A stretch of DNA of 64,000 nucleotides from Pseudomonas piscis (GCF_009380155.1 NZ_WHUV01000003.1:806001-870000), one strand, 5' to 3'; shown: positions 24,947-33,871, numbered from the stretch's first letter. Made by a program: numbers and translations. The notes: generated by a model from the letters alone, not told the origin.

Positions 24947-26113
24947 ATGGCCTTCTCCGAACGTGTATCGCGCCTCAAAAGCTCCCTGATTCGTGAAATC
25001 CTCGCCGCGGCCCAGCGTCCGGAGGTGATGTCGTTCGCTGGAGGCCTGCCCGCCGAGGCGATGTTGCCCAAGGTGCAGTGGCAGGACATGCCCACCACCA
25101 TGGGCCAGTACGGCATGAGCGAGGGGGAGCCGCAGTTGCGCGAGGTCCTGGCTGAACAGGCGCGCCAGCTCGGCCTGCCTTGTACGGCGAGCCAGGTCCT
25201 GGTGGTCAGCGGCTCCCAGCAGACCCTCGACCTGGCGGCCAAGCTGTACATCGACAAGGGCACCCAGATCATGCTGGAAGCCCCGACCTACCTGGCAGCC
25301 TTGCAGATCTTCCAGCTGTTCGGTGCCCAGTGCCTGAACGTGCCCCTGCAGGAAGATGGCCCGGACCTGGTGCAGATGCGCCAGCGCCTGGAACAGCAGC
25401 GCCCGGCCTTCGCCTACCTGATCCCGACCTTCCAGAACCCCTCGGCCGTGCGCTACAGCGAAGCCAAGCGCGATGCGGTGGCGGCCTTGCTGGACGAATT
25501 CGAAGTCACCCTGGTCGAGGACGAGCCCTATCGCGAGCTGACCTTCGACGGCGGCAGCGCCAGGCCCATTGCCGGGCGCTTGAACAAGGCCAGCTGGATC
25601 TACAGCGGCACGATGTCCAAGACCTTGCTGCCCGGCTTGCGGGTCGGCTACCTGATCGCCAGCCCGGACCTGTTCCCGCACCTGCTGCGGCTTAAGCAGT
25701 CGGCGGATCTGCACACCAACCGTTTCGGCCAGTGGCAGGCCATGCAGTGGATCGGCAGCGACCGGTTCCAACAGCATCTGCAGGACCTGCGCAGCTACTA
25801 CCGCCAGCGTCGTGATGCTTTCGAGGCGGCCTTGCAGGCTCACTTCAGCGACTTGGCGCACTGGCAGGTGCCCGCGGGCGGATTGTTTTTCTGGCTGAGC
25901 TTGAAACAGCCCCTCGACACCCGCACTTTGCTGAAGGCGGCGTTGGAGCGCGACGTCGCCTTCATGCCCGGTGAGCCGTTCTTTAGCGAACCGGACCACA
26001 ACCACGGGCATCTTCGGTTGAATTTCAGCCACATCGATCCGGCGCGGCTGGACGAGGGCCTCAAGCGGCTGGCCACCGTGATACGTCAAGCACAGGCTGC
26101 ACAGGCAGCCTAG
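24947..26113 (+). CDS. PLP-dependent aminotransferase, class I/II (2-aminoadipate/MocR-like subgroup)
   Basis: A 388-aa fold-type I aminotransferase. It opens with RVSRLKSSLIREILAAAQ and MSFAGGLPAE. The cofactor pocket includes SGSQQTLDL, IPTFQNPSA and the Schiff-base lysine K225 in GTMSKTLLPGLRVGY. It lacks the N-terminal DNA-binding domain of MocR regulators. Related enzymes act on 2-aminoadipate, aromatic or branched amino acids; the substrate is not evident. It precedes a GST gene by 9 bp, so they form an operon, and it diverges from the MarR gene that probably controls it. Confidence 0.87.
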   Translation: MAFSERVSRLKSSLIREILAAAQRPEVMSFAGGLPAEAMLPKVQWQDMPTTMGQYGMSEGEPQLREVLAEQARQLGLPCTASQVLVVSGSQQTLDLAAKLYIDKGTQIMLEAPTYLAALQIFQLFGAQCLNVPLQEDGPDLVQMRQRLEQQRPAFAYLIPTFQNPSAVRYSEAKRDAVAALLDEFEVTLVEDEPYRELTFDGGSARPIAGRLNKASWIYSGTMSKTLLPGLRVGYLIASPDLFPHLLRLKQSADLHTNRFGQWQAMQWIGSDRFQQHLQDLRSYYRQRRDAFEAALQAHFSDLAHWQVPAGGLFFWLSLKQPLDTRTLLKAALERDVAFMPGEPFFSEPDHNHGHLRLNFSHIDPARLDEGLKRLATVIRQAQAAQAA

Positions 26114-26122
26114 GGGAGGGCC

Positions 26123-26725
26123 ATGTACAAGGTTTATGGCGATTACCGTTCAGGCAACTGCTACAAGATCAAGCTGATGCTCAACCTGTTGGGTCTGCCT
26201 TATGAATGGCAGGCGGTGGATATCCTTGGCGGGGATACCCAGACCGAGGCATTTCTGGCGAAGAATCCCAACGGCAAGATCCCGGTCCTGGAACTCGAGG
26301 ACGGCACTTGCCTGTGGGAGTCCAATGCGATCCTCAACTTCCTTGCCGATGGCAGTGAGTTCCTGCCCAGCGAGCCGCGGCTACGGACCCAGGTCCTGCA
26401 ATGGCAGTTCTTCGAACAGTACAGCCACGAGCCCTACATTGCCGTGGCGCGTTTCATAAAAGCCTACGAGGGCTTGCCCGAGGAGCGCCGGGAGGAATAC
26501 CTGAAGCTGCACAAGCGTGGCTACAAGGCGCTGGATGTGATGGAGAAACAACTGAGTCGCACGCCGTACCTGGTTGGCGAGCATTACTCCATTGCCGACA
26601 TCGCGCTGTATGCCTACACCCATGTGGCCCATGAGGGTGGTTTCGACCTGGCCGGCTATCCCGGGATCCAGGCCTGGATGCAGCGGGTGGCGAGTCATCC
26701 GCGACATGTGGCGATGTTCGATTGA
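26123..26725 (+). CDS. Glutathione S-transferase family protein
   Basis: A 200-aa GST. The N-terminal thioredoxin-like domain reads MYKVYGDYRSGNCYKIKLML, with NPNGKIPVLE and the glutathione gamma-Glu-binding WESNAIL. The C-terminal helical domain has YSIADIALYAYTHVA. The catalytic residue is likely the Ser of RSGNC. A GGAGGG ribosome site lies before the ATG. It follows the aminotransferase by nine bases, so both probably answer to the MarR-type regulator. Confidence 0.9.
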   Translation: MYKVYGDYRSGNCYKIKLMLNLLGLPYEWQAVDILGGDTQTEAFLAKNPNGKIPVLELEDGTCLWESNAILNFLADGSEFLPSEPRLRTQVLQWQFFEQYSHEPYIAVARFIKAYEGLPEERREEYLKLHKRGYKALDVMEKQLSRTPYLVGEHYSIADIALYAYTHVAHEGGFDLAGYPGIQAWMQRVASHPRHVAMFD

Positions 26726-26730
26726 GCGGC

Positions 26731-26755
26731 GTCCGGCGCCTGACGGGCGCCGGAC
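26731..26755. terminator. Stem-loop between convergent GST and glutaredoxin-like genes
   Basis: GTCCGGCGCC and GGCGCCGGAC, a perfect 10-bp stem with a 5-nt loop. No long T-run; probably serves both converging transcripts. Confidence 0.55.
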
Positions 26756-26771
26756 CTTCGCGGCAGGTTGT

Positions 26772-27143
26772 TCAGGCTGCGGAAAAACGCTGGTTCAGGT
26801 AGTCGATGATCACCTTGGATTCGTACATCCAGGTGGTCTGCCCGTTCTCTTCGATGCGCAGGCACGGCACCTTGATCTTGCCGCCTTGTTCCAGCAGGGC
26901 CTGGCGGTCCTGTGGGTTGTTCTTGGCGTCGCGCAGTGCCACCGGCACGTTCAGGCGGTGCAGGGCGCGACGGGTCTTCACGCAGAAGGGGCAGGCGTGG
27001 AACTGATATAGCGCCAGGCCCTGGGCGGCCTGCTCGACCTGGGCCTGGGCGGCGGCGCTGCGCTGCTGCTTGCGCGGGCGGGTGATGAAGTCGATGAAAA
27101 TGATGAGTTGGCCCAGGCCGACTCGCAGTGCTTTGACGATCAC
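26772..27143 (-). CDS. Glutaredoxin/GST N-terminal-like thiol protein with membrane-proximal N-terminus
   Basis: A 123-aa protein. An N-terminal hydrophobic stretch (LGQLIIFIDFIT) and a basic linker (RPRKQQR) precede a thioredoxin-fold domain with the redox motif CPFC (near residue 52). KVPCLRIEENG and YESKVIIDYL fit glutaredoxins and GST N-domains. It may sit at the membrane and reduce disulphides or bind glutathione. Partner unknown. It is single-gene, convergent with the GST gene. Confidence 0.82.
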   Translation of the reverse strand: MIVKALRVGLGQLIIFIDFITRPRKQQRSAAAQAQVEQAAQGLALYQFHACPFCVKTRRALHRLNVPVALRDAKNNPQDRQALLEQGGKIKVPCLRIEENGQTTWMYESKVIIDYLNQRFSAA

Positions 27144-27201
27144 GGTGTTGCCTCTTGCCCATGGATGAAGGGGCGGCAGCTTAACCGATTTTTGCCAGGC
27201 G

Positions 27202-27232
27202 AAAAAAAACCGGCGATCGACGCCGGTTTTTT
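27202..27232 (-). terminator. Bidirectional-looking terminator after folE
   Basis: ACCGGCG and CGCCGGT arms around ATCGA, flanked by an A8 run on one side and T6 on the other; placed 14 bp past the leftward folE stop. Confidence 0.85.
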
Positions 27233-27245
27233 CATTTCCCGCCTG

Positions 27246-27791
27246 TCACTTGATCAGGCTGAGGAACTCGCTGCGGGTCGCGGCATTCTCGCGGAATTCA
27301 CCGAGCATCACCGAAGTGATCATCGACGAGTTCTGCTTCTCCACGCCGCGCATCATCATGCACATGTGCTTGGCCTCGATCACCACGGCCACGCCCAGGG
27401 CACCGGTCACTTGTTGGACGGCGTCGGCGATCTGCCGGCTGAGGTTTTCCTGGATCTGCAGGCGTCGGGCATACATGTCGACGATGCGCGCGACCTTCGA
27501 CAGCCCCAGGACCTTGCCGCTGGGAATGTAGGCCACGTGGGCCTTGCCGATGAAAGGCAGCAGGTGGTGTTCGCACAGCGAGTAGAGCTCGATGTCCTTG
27601 ACCAGCACCATTTCGCTGTTGTCGGAGCTGAACAAGGCACCGTTGGTGACCTCTTCCAGGGTTTGTGCATAACCGCGGCAAAGGTACTGCATGGCTTTGG
27701 CGGCGCGCTTGGGCGTGTCGAGCAGGCCCTCGCGGGAGACGTCCTCGCCCAATTGGCCGAGGATCGCGGTGTAATTCTGTTCCAGGGACAT
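27246..27791 (-). CDS. folE: GTP cyclohydrolase I, type IA
   Basis: A 181-aa enzyme that converts GTP to 7,8-dihydroneopterin triphosphate, the first step of folate synthesis. Zinc ligands are in SLCEHHLLPF (Cys, His) and a later Cys in KHMCMMMRG. GLSKVARIVDMYARR and QENLSRQIAD are conserved. Full length. Pseudomonads often have more than one folE, so I give only the base symbol. A strong terminator follows. Next gene upstream encodes an Smr protein. Confidence 0.95.
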   Translation of the reverse strand: MSLEQNYTAILGQLGEDVSREGLLDTPKRAAKAMQYLCRGYAQTLEEVTNGALFSSDNSEMVLVKDIELYSLCEHHLLPFIGKAHVAYIPSGKVLGLSKVARIVDMYARRLQIQENLSRQIADAVQQVTGALGVAVVIEAKHMCMMMRGVEKQNSSMITSVMLGEFRENAATRSEFLSLIK

Positions 27792-27868
27792 GAAACTACC
27801 TGTGGGATTTTACGCAAAGGGCAAGGGTACGGTGGCCGGCACGGCGCTGCAAGCTCGATGCAGGCGCT

Positions 27869-28426
27869 TTATTCGTCGCGGCCTTCCATCATGGTGCGCT
27901 TGAGCATCACATACAGCGCGCCGGTGCCGCCATGCCTGGCCTGGCAGGAAGCGAAGCCCAGCACCTGCGGATGCTGGCGCAGCCAGGTGTTGACGTGGCT
28001 CTTGATCATCGGCCGCTTGCCGTCCAGGCGCACGGCCTTGCCGTGGGTAACCCGGACACAGCGAATTTCGAACTTGGTGGCTTCGGCGAGGAACGCCCAG
28101 AGGGTTTCCCGGGCTTTCTCCACAGTCATGCCGTGCAGGTCGAGGCTGCCTTCGAAGGGGATCTGGCCGATCTTCAGCTTGCGCATCTGGCTGTCCTGGA
28201 CCCCGTCGCGGGCCCACATCAGCTCGTCTTCCGGCCCCACGTCGATGACGAACTGGTCGGACAAGCCGTCCACCGTGGTGGTTTCGCTGCGTACGGTGGC
28301 AGCCTGGCGCAGCTTGGCGATCTGCGCCCGGTCGGTCTTGGGTTTGCCTGTTTCGGCACGGTCATGCTTGATCGGCTTGATGCCGCGCATTTCGTTCTTG
28401 AACAGGGAAAAGTCGTCGTCTTGCAT
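27869..28426 (-). CDS. Smr/MutS2-domain protein (SmrA/SmrB-like)
   Basis: A 185-aa protein. The basic N-terminal half is unstructured-looking (KPIKHDRAETGKPKTDR). The C-terminal Smr domain (about 95-180) has SLDLHGMTVEKARETL, RVTHGKAV and GGTGALYVMLK, the three Smr motifs. Smr domains nick nucleic acids; E. coli SmrB cleaves mRNA at collided ribosomes. The DLHG and HGK motifs are intact, so endonuclease activity is plausible. It is followed by folE with a 77-bp gap. Confidence 0.9.
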   Translation of the reverse strand: MQDDDFSLFKNEMRGIKPIKHDRAETGKPKTDRAQIAKLRQAATVRSETTTVDGLSDQFVIDVGPEDELMWARDGVQDSQMRKLKIGQIPFEGSLDLHGMTVEKARETLWAFLAEATKFEIRCVRVTHGKAVRLDGKRPMIKSHVNTWLRQHPQVLGFASCQARHGGTGALYVMLKRTMMEGRDE

Positions 28427-28502
28427 GTCAGCCTCCGCGAAGGGCGGCTAGTTTACCCAAGTCGGTACGCCTTCAGGCGCGTAAATCGCGCCGTGGGCCG
28501 TT

Positions 28503-28823
28503 TCAGTCGTGTTTTTTCATCAGGTGCGGGGCCATGTTCAGCGCCAGCGGCTGGCGCATGCGCCGTCGGCAACGTCGCCACAGGCGCACGCCGGCATACA
28601 GCAGTACCAGGCCGATCAGCAGAACCACCGTCGATCCCAGCGGTTGGGCGTTGAGTTCGCCCAGCGCCGGAGCGCGTCCCAGCAGGCTGGCGATACCGGC
28701 CATGGCTAGCAGCACGCCGCAGGTCGCCAGCAATGCGGAGAATGCCGCTCCCAAGCGCAAGCGCCAGTTGCGCGGGCTCTTGGGCCGCAACCGGCGTGCG
28801 TCAAAACCATCGGATATCTTCAT
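28503..28823 (-). CDS. Two-helix membrane protein of unknown function
   Basis: A 106-aa protein with two membrane segments: AAFSALLATCGVLLAMAGIA and GSTVVLLIGLVLLYAGVRLW. Both ends are basic (RRCRRRMRQ after the second). A GAGGAAGG ribosome site precedes ATG 28823. I do not recognise a family. It lies between the isochorismatase-fold gene and the Smr gene, all leftwards. Confidence 0.75.
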   Translation of the reverse strand: MKISDGFDARRLRPKSPRNWRLRLGAAFSALLATCGVLLAMAGIASLLGRAPALGELNAQPLGSTVVLLIGLVLLYAGVRLWRRCRRRMRQPLALNMAPHLMKKHD

Positions 28824-28953
28824 TCCGACCTTCCTCAGTGGGTATCGGCCCTTCGACCGGAAGTTGATCGGGTGGTTCCTGAGGCTCGGGTAATTGCTGC
28901 AAATGCGTGGCGTTCATGGATGAGCGGCCCGCCAGCCGCTCACCGGAGGGCGG

Positions 28954-29544
28954 TCAGATCAGGCTTGCGGTCGAGGCCAGGGTGGCGAAGTTGTCGGCCA
29001 TGATCGCCATTTCGGTCTGCTGGACGTGTGCAGCGCTGAGGATGCCGTCCTTGTAGGGCAGGTCGCGGGTGGCGCAGGCATCTTCCACCAGGGTGCAGCG
29101 AAAGCCCAGGTTCTTCGCCGCGCGGACGGTAGTGCTGACGCTGGAGTGGCTCATGAAACCGGCCACGATCAGGTCCAGGGAGCCCAGGTCCTGCAGGCGC
29201 TTTTCCAGTTCGGTGCCGTGGAAGGCGCTGGGCAGCAGCTTGCCGATGATGGTCTCGTCACCCTGGGGTTCGAGGCCGGGAATGAATTCGCCGCGTTCAC
29301 CCTGGGGGTCGAACAGGCCGCCGACGGTGCCGAGGTGGCGGACATGCACGATGGGCCGGCCGGCTGCTCGGGCGGCGCTCAGCAGCTGGCGGATGTTGGC
29401 CACTGCCGCGTCCATGCCGGACAGGGCCAGGGGGCCGCTGAGGTACTCTTTCTGGGCGTCGATGATCACAAGGGTCGCGTGGCTCAAATTGGCCGCCGCA
29501 TAACCACGACCGCTGAGTTGAAACATCGTCTTTGGAACGGACAT
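28954..29544 (-). CDS. Isochorismatase-fold (cysteine hydrolase) protein with Ser in place of the catalytic Cys
   Basis: A 196-aa isochorismatase-superfamily protein. I start it at ATG 29544 (MSVPKTMFQL). The catalytic Asp29 (LVIIDAQKEY) and Lys102 (IIGKLLPSAF) are present. The segment that should read like MTHMCV reads MSHSSV at 131-136, so Ser135 replaces the nucleophilic Cys; the DNA codon is AGC. Rest of the fold (VSTTVRAAKNLGF, VEDACATRD) is intact. Either it is an inactive or altered enzyme, or it belongs to the Cys-less isochorismatase-type branch. Substrate unknown. Confidence 0.85.
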   Translation of the reverse strand: MSVPKTMFQLSGRGYAAANLSHATLVIIDAQKEYLSGPLALSGMDAAVANIRQLLSAARAAGRPIVHVRHLGTVGGLFDPQGERGEFIPGLEPQGDETIIGKLLPSAFHGTELEKRLQDLGSLDLIVAGFMSHSSVSTTVRAAKNLGFRCTLVEDACATRDLPYKDGILSAAHVQQTEMAIMADNFATLASTASLI

Positions 29545-29662
29545 TCTGGGGCTCCTGTGAGTGGGGCGTTTGCGACATTGTCCTCTGGCGGAGCGCTTCT
29601 GTGAATCGCTACTAACGTAAGGGGCGCCGTTGCTGGCCTGCAGCCATGTCAAGGGCTATCGT

Positions 29663-29694
29663 CGAGCGCCCTTCGGGAGGAGCCAGGGCGCTCG
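29663..29694. repeat. Inverted repeat upstream of prmB
   Basis: CGAGCGCCC and GGGCGCTCG, perfect 9-bp arms with a 14-nt loop, in the 240-bp gap between the isochorismatase-fold gene and prmB. No T-run follows. Confidence 0.4.
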
Positions 29695-29784
29695 CCGGTC
29701 GATTGCGCGGCAATGGTTTTCACGCTTAGTCGACAACGGCTTTGGCTGTTAGAATCGTCGGTCGTTTTGTCAGGAGTCTGTTCC

Positions 29785-30693
29785 GTGATCACTTCCCGTC
29801 TACGCACCTTGCGTGACCATATCCGCTGGGCTGTCAGCCGCTTTCATGGGGAGAATCTGTTCTTCGGCCATGGCACCGACAATGCCTGGGACGAGGCGCG
29901 CCAACTGGTACTGGGTGCCCTGCATCTGCCCTGGGAAATTGCCGATAGCTATCTGGACTGCGCGTTGGAAGACAACGAGCTGGTCCACCTGCAGCACTTG
30001 CTCAAGCGCCGCATCGAAGACCGCGTCCCCGTGGCCTACCTGCTGGGCGAGGCCTGGTTCTGCGGCCTGCCATTCATGGTCGACGAGCGTGTGCTGGTTC
30101 CCCGCTCGCCCATTGGCGAACTGATCGAGAAGCGCTTCGAGCCCTGGCTGGCCAACGAGCCGGCCCGCATCCTCGACTTGTGCACCGGCTCCGGCTGTAT
30201 CGGCATCGCTTGTGCCTACGAGTTCCGTGATGCCGAGGTGGTGCTCGCGGACCTGTCCTTCGAGGCCCTGGAAGTGGCCAACCAGAACATCGAGCGCCAC
30301 GGCGTCGAAGAGCGGGTCTTCACCGTGCAGGGCGATGGTTTCGATGGCCTGCCAGGACAGCGCTTCGACCTGATCGTGTCCAACCCGCCCTATGTCGACG
30401 CCGAGGATTTCGCCGACATGCCCGAGGAATACCAGCACGAGCCCGAGCTGGGCCTGGCCTGTGGCGAAGATGGCCTGAACCTGGTGCGGCGCATGCTGGC
30501 CGAAGCGGCCGGGCACTTGACCGAAAAGGGCCTGCTGATCGTCGAGGTGGGCAACAGCCAGGTGCACGTCGAGGCGTTGTATCCGGAGGTGGATTTCGCC
30601 TGGCTGGACTTCGAGAACGGTGGCCATGGCGTGTTCATGCTCACCGCCGAACAATGCCGTCAGCACCAGGCACTCTTCGCTTCTCGTCTCTGA
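29785..30693 (+). CDS. prmB: Ribosomal protein uL3 N5-glutamine methyltransferase PrmB
   Basis: A 302-aa SAM-dependent methyltransferase that modifies a Gln of ribosomal protein L3. GTG at 29785 follows a CAGGAG ribosome site and is the best start; an upstream ATG adds non-family residues. The SAM pocket is LDLCTGSGCIGIA; the catalytic NPPY tetrad is at 200-203. The spacing DEARQLVLGALHLP near the N-terminus fits PrmB rather than PrmC. It sits near aroC, as in many Gammaproteobacteria. Confidence 0.94.
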   Translation: MITSRLRTLRDHIRWAVSRFHGENLFFGHGTDNAWDEARQLVLGALHLPWEIADSYLDCALEDNELVHLQHLLKRRIEDRVPVAYLLGEAWFCGLPFMVDERVLVPRSPIGELIEKRFEPWLANEPARILDLCTGSGCIGIACAYEFRDAEVVLADLSFEALEVANQNIERHGVEERVFTVQGDGFDGLPGQRFDLIVSNPPYVDAEDFADMPEEYQHEPELGLACGEDGLNLVRRMLAEAAGHLTEKGLLIVEVGNSQVHVEALYPEVDFAWLDFENGGHGVFMLTAEQCRQHQALFASRL

Positions 30694-30698
30694 AGGGG

Positions 30699-30731
30699 GC
30701 CGCCGGCCCGCGCAATGCGGGCTCTGGCGGC
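30699..30731. terminator. Stem-loop between convergent prmB and the coiled-coil gene
   Basis: GCCGCC...GGCGGC outer arms and CCCGC...GCGGG inner arms form a nested hairpin immediately after prmB. No T-run. Confidence 0.5.
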
Positions 30732-30744
30732 AAGAGGATGCGGC

Positions 30745-31536
30745 TCAGCGGTGAGTCGCGATCCAGATCAGCAACCCGGCCTGGAACACGGCGAAGGCCA
30801 CCAGGCAGGTGATGGTGAAGCGCAAGCCGGCATCTTCACGCTTGTACTTGGTAACTTTCTCATCCTGCTTGCGCAGCTTGCCTTCCAGTTCCTCCAGGTT
30901 CTGTTCGGCCTGCTGGAGCATCTGCGCGGCTTCCAGTATCTCCACGAACTGCAGTTTCTCGGTGTTCCACTGGCTCAGCAGCTCACCGACCTGGACGTCC
31001 TTGACGCTGCCCTTGAGGTGCTGGGCATCGGCGTAGGCCACGTCGAAACCCTGCATGCGCAGCACATGGTCGCGGCGCAGGCGGGTGTCTTCGTTCAGGG
31101 CGTCCTTGTTCGCCAGGTCGAAGCCGTCGACCCGGTAGTGCGGCCATTTCTTCTGTGCCCACTGTGCGGCCTGGGCCAGCAGGAAGCGTCCAATCCCACG
31201 ATTCAAGGGTTCGATCTGCAGGCCGCCCTCGGGCTCGAAGCAGACCCGGCGAGTGTCGTGCTCGACCCACACATCCAGGTGGTTCTGTTCCTTGCGCACC
31301 CGTTGCCCGGGCAGGCTGACGTTCATGCGCAGCAGGCTGTATTGCTTGTTGCTGCGCTCGGCGTAGCCGAACTCGATGAAACGCAGGGGACGTGAGCCGG
31401 TGGCGCGATCGGTTTGCAGGGGAGCCAGGCGCAGCATCTTGCGATGCTCGACCTGAACGTCGGCCCAGGGGCGCGCTGCCGGCTCCGGGGCGACGGTTTC
31501 CTGCTCGGCGGCAGGTGAATTCTGGGTATCAGTCAT
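30745..31536 (-). CDS. Coiled-coil membrane-anchored protein of unknown function
   Basis: A 263-aa protein starting at ATG 31536 (MTDTQNSPAAEQE). The middle (about 60-170) is a globular domain with FEPEGGLQIEPLNRGIGRFL. A long charged coiled coil follows (about 185-235: ILEAAQMLQQAEQNLEELEG). A C-terminal membrane helix (FTITCLVAFAVFQAGLLIWI) ends the protein, so it is tail-anchored with the bulk in the cytoplasm. I do not recognise a named family; PAO1 has a counterpart between prmB and aroC (from memory). Confidence 0.75.
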   Translation of the reverse strand: MTDTQNSPAAEQETVAPEPAARPWADVQVEHRKMLRLAPLQTDRATGSRPLRFIEFGYAERSNKQYSLLRMNVSLPGQRVRKEQNHLDVWVEHDTRRVCFEPEGGLQIEPLNRGIGRFLLAQAAQWAQKKWPHYRVDGFDLANKDALNEDTRLRRDHVLRMQGFDVAYADAQHLKGSVKDVQVGELLSQWNTEKLQFVEILEAAQMLQQAEQNLEELEGKLRKQDEKVTKYKREDAGLRFTITCLVAFAVFQAGLLIWIATHR

Positions 31537-31634
31537 AACGGCAAGTCCTGTCCAATCGCTGTGCGCCGACAGCAATCGAACGGCCGGCAAAGGCTTATCG
31601 GCCGTTTTTTCCAGGACTGGAGGGTTAAAACAGG

Positions 31635-32588
31635 CTAACGGGTGTGAAGTCCGTCAATAAAGTCGGTGATGGCACTGCCCAGCTGTGCCGCCAGGGGCAG
31701 TTGCGGGTCCTTGTAGGAGGCCAGCTGGCGCTGCAGGTCGTTGGGCACGATGCGCATCACATGGTTCATGCCCTCGATCAGCGCCAGCCGGGCATCGGGT
31801 TTGGCGGCCTTGAGCACCTTGGCATCATCGACGCTGACCTGGATGTCGTTGCTGCCCTGGACGATCAGCGCCGGCATCTTCAGGCGGGCGAAGGCAGCGG
31901 CCGGATCCTCGCGGAACAGCGTGATCAGGTAAGGCTGCACGCTGGGACGGAAGATCACCTGCAAGGCTGCGGGCACATCGCTGTCGACCTTGCCGGCCTT
32001 GAGACTGTCCAGCAGTTCGTTGGCCCGCACCATCAAGCCCGGGGGCAGGCGGTAGCTCAATTGCTGGCGCAGGACCTGGTCTACCGGCCGGGCGGTGCCG
32101 GCGATGGAGATCACCCCGGCGGCATCCACTTGCGGCGCGGCGAGGCTGGCGATCAGCGCCCCCTCGCTGTGGCCCAGTACCACCAATTGGCCCAGGCGCG
32201 GGTCGGCCTTGAGCTTGTTGCCCCAGGCGACGGCGTCGGCCACGTAGGCCTCCAGGGTCAGGTTGCGTTCGTCCGGAGTGGCGGCGAGGCTGGCGGCCAC
32301 CCCGCGCTTGTCATAGCGCACGCTGGCGATGTTGTGCCGGGCCAGCACCCAGGCCAGGCGCTTGAGGTTGTCATTGCGCCCGCCGTCGGGGTTGTTGCCG
32401 TCGCGATCGGTAGGGCCGGAGCCGGAAATGATCAGCACGACCGGCACGGGCTGCGCGGATTTGGGCAGCAGCAGCGTGCCGTACAGCTCGCCATGGCCGG
32501 TATCCAGGCTGATGGGACGTTGCAGGACGGTGGCCTGGGCCAGGCCGGTGAACAGGAACAGACTCAGCAGAAGAACTCGCAGCATCAT
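31635..32588 (-). CDS. Exported alpha/beta hydrolase
   Basis: A 317-aa hydrolase with a signal peptide (MMLRVLLLSLFLFTGLAQA). It has the oxyanion region LIISGSGPTDRDGNN, the nucleophile elbow GHSEGA, an acid in VQGSNDIQV and the catalytic His in EGMNHVM. The start is one of two adjacent ATGs (32588 or 32585); the ribosome site is weak. An upstream extension is open but would add non-signal residues. It may be a periplasmic esterase; substrate unknown. It diverges from aroC. Confidence 0.85.
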   Translation of the reverse strand: MMLRVLLLSLFLFTGLAQATVLQRPISLDTGHGELYGTLLLPKSAQPVPVVLIISGSGPTDRDGNNPDGGRNDNLKRLAWVLARHNIASVRYDKRGVAASLAATPDERNLTLEAYVADAVAWGNKLKADPRLGQLVVLGHSEGALIASLAAPQVDAAGVISIAGTARPVDQVLRQQLSYRLPPGLMVRANELLDSLKAGKVDSDVPAALQVIFRPSVQPYLITLFREDPAAAFARLKMPALIVQGSNDIQVSVDDAKVLKAAKPDARLALIEGMNHVMRIVPNDLQRQLASYKDPQLPLAAQLGSAITDFIDGLHTR

Positions 32589-32779
32589 CACGCCATCATG
32601 GAAAAGGTGCCCGTTGGACTCGGGCAAGGGTCGAAGGTTCGAGGATGAACTACTTGGGTAGCCTGCGTATACTGCCGTGCTGCCGGGAGCTGTTGCCGTG
32701 GGTCGATGGAGGATCGACAAACCGTAACGGGACCTGGTCCAGATTGAGTCATTCCCGCTGATTTCACGGAGCGCCCCGC

Positions 32780-33871
32780 ATGTCCGGCAATACCTACGGC
32801 AAGCTGTTCACTGTCACCACCGCCGGCGAAAGCCATGGCCCGGCGTTGGTCGCCATTGTCGACGGCTGCCCGCCGGGCCTCGAGCTGTCCCTGCAAGACC
32901 TGCAGCGCGACCTGGACCGGCGCAAGCCCGGCACCAGCCGCCACACCACCCAACGCCAGGAGCCCGACGAGGTCGAGATCCTCTCCGGAGTCTTCGAGGG
33001 CAAGACCACTGGCTGCTCCATCGGCCTGCTGATCCGTAACACCGACCAGAAGTCCAAGGACTACTCGGCGATCAAGGATCTGTTCCGCCCGGCCCACGCC
33101 GACTACACCTACCACCACAAGTACGGCATTCGCGACTACCGTGGCGGTGGCCGCAGCTCGGCGCGGGAAACCGCCATGCGCGTGGCGGCCGGTGCCATCG
33201 CCAAGAAATACCTGGCCAGCCAGGGCATCGTGGTGCGGGGCTACATGAGCCAGCTGGGCCCGATCGAAATCCCGTTCAAGACCTGGGACTGCGTAGAGGA
33301 CAACGCCTTCTTCAGCCCCGACCCGGACAAGGTGCCGGAGCTGGAGGCCTACATGGACCAACTGCGCCGTGACCAGGATTCCGTGGGCGCGAAGATCACG
33401 GTGGTCGCCGAAGGCGTGATGCCAGGGTTGGGCGAACCGATCTTCGATCGCCTGGATGCCGAACTGGCCCATGCGCTGATGAGCATCAACGCCGTCAAGG
33501 GCGTGGAAATCGGCGCCGGTTTCGCCTCGGTGTCCCAGCGTGGCACGGAACACCGGGACGAGCTGACGCCGGAAGGTTTCCTCAGCAACAACGCCGGCGG
33601 CATCCTCGGTGGCATCTCCTCGGGCCAGCCGATCATTGCCCACCTGGCCCTCAAGCCGACCTCCAGCATCACCACTGCAGGGCGCTCCATCGATGTCGAC
33701 GGCAACCCGGTGGACGTGATCACCAAGGGGCGCCACGACCCATGCGTGGGCATCCGCGCCACGCCGATCGCCGAGGCGATGATGGCCATCGTGCTGATGG
33801 ACCATCTGCTGCGCCATCGCGGCCAGAACGCCGACGTGCGCGTCGGTACTCCGGTCCTGGGCCAACGTTGA
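32780..33871 (+). CDS. aroC: Chorismate synthase
   Basis: A 363-aa enzyme that makes chorismate from EPSP, using reduced FMN, at the end of the shikimate pathway. Signatures are present: GESHGPALVAIVDGCPPG (residues about 16-33), RGGGRSSARETAMRVAAGAI and the C-terminal RHDPCVGIRATPIAEAM. ATG 32780 with an upstream CACGGAGC ribosome site. Full length. An MFS gene follows after 28 bp on the same strand. Confidence 0.98.
   Translation: MSGNTYGKLFTVTTAGESHGPALVAIVDGCPPGLELSLQDLQRDLDRRKPGTSRHTTQRQEPDEVEILSGVFEGKTTGCSIGLLIRNTDQKSKDYSAIKDLFRPAHADYTYHHKYGIRDYRGGGRSSARETAMRVAAGAIAKKYLASQGIVVRGYMSQLGPIEIPFKTWDCVEDNAFFSPDPDKVPELEAYMDQLRRDQDSVGAKITVVAEGVMPGLGEPIFDRLDAELAHALMSINAVKGVEIGAGFASVSQRGTEHRDELTPEGFLSNNAGGILGGISSGQPIIAHLALKPTSSITTAGRSIDVDGNPVDVITKGRHDPCVGIRATPIAEAMMAIVLMDHLLRHRGQNADVRVGTPVLGQR

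Noticed and set aside
28801..28917. Short leftward frame of 38 codons starting at 28917 and overlapping the start of the two-helix membrane gene.
   Set aside because: No ribosome site for it; its Pro/Glu-rich translation matches nothing I know. The overlap with a better-supported start looks accidental, though a leader peptide cannot be excluded.
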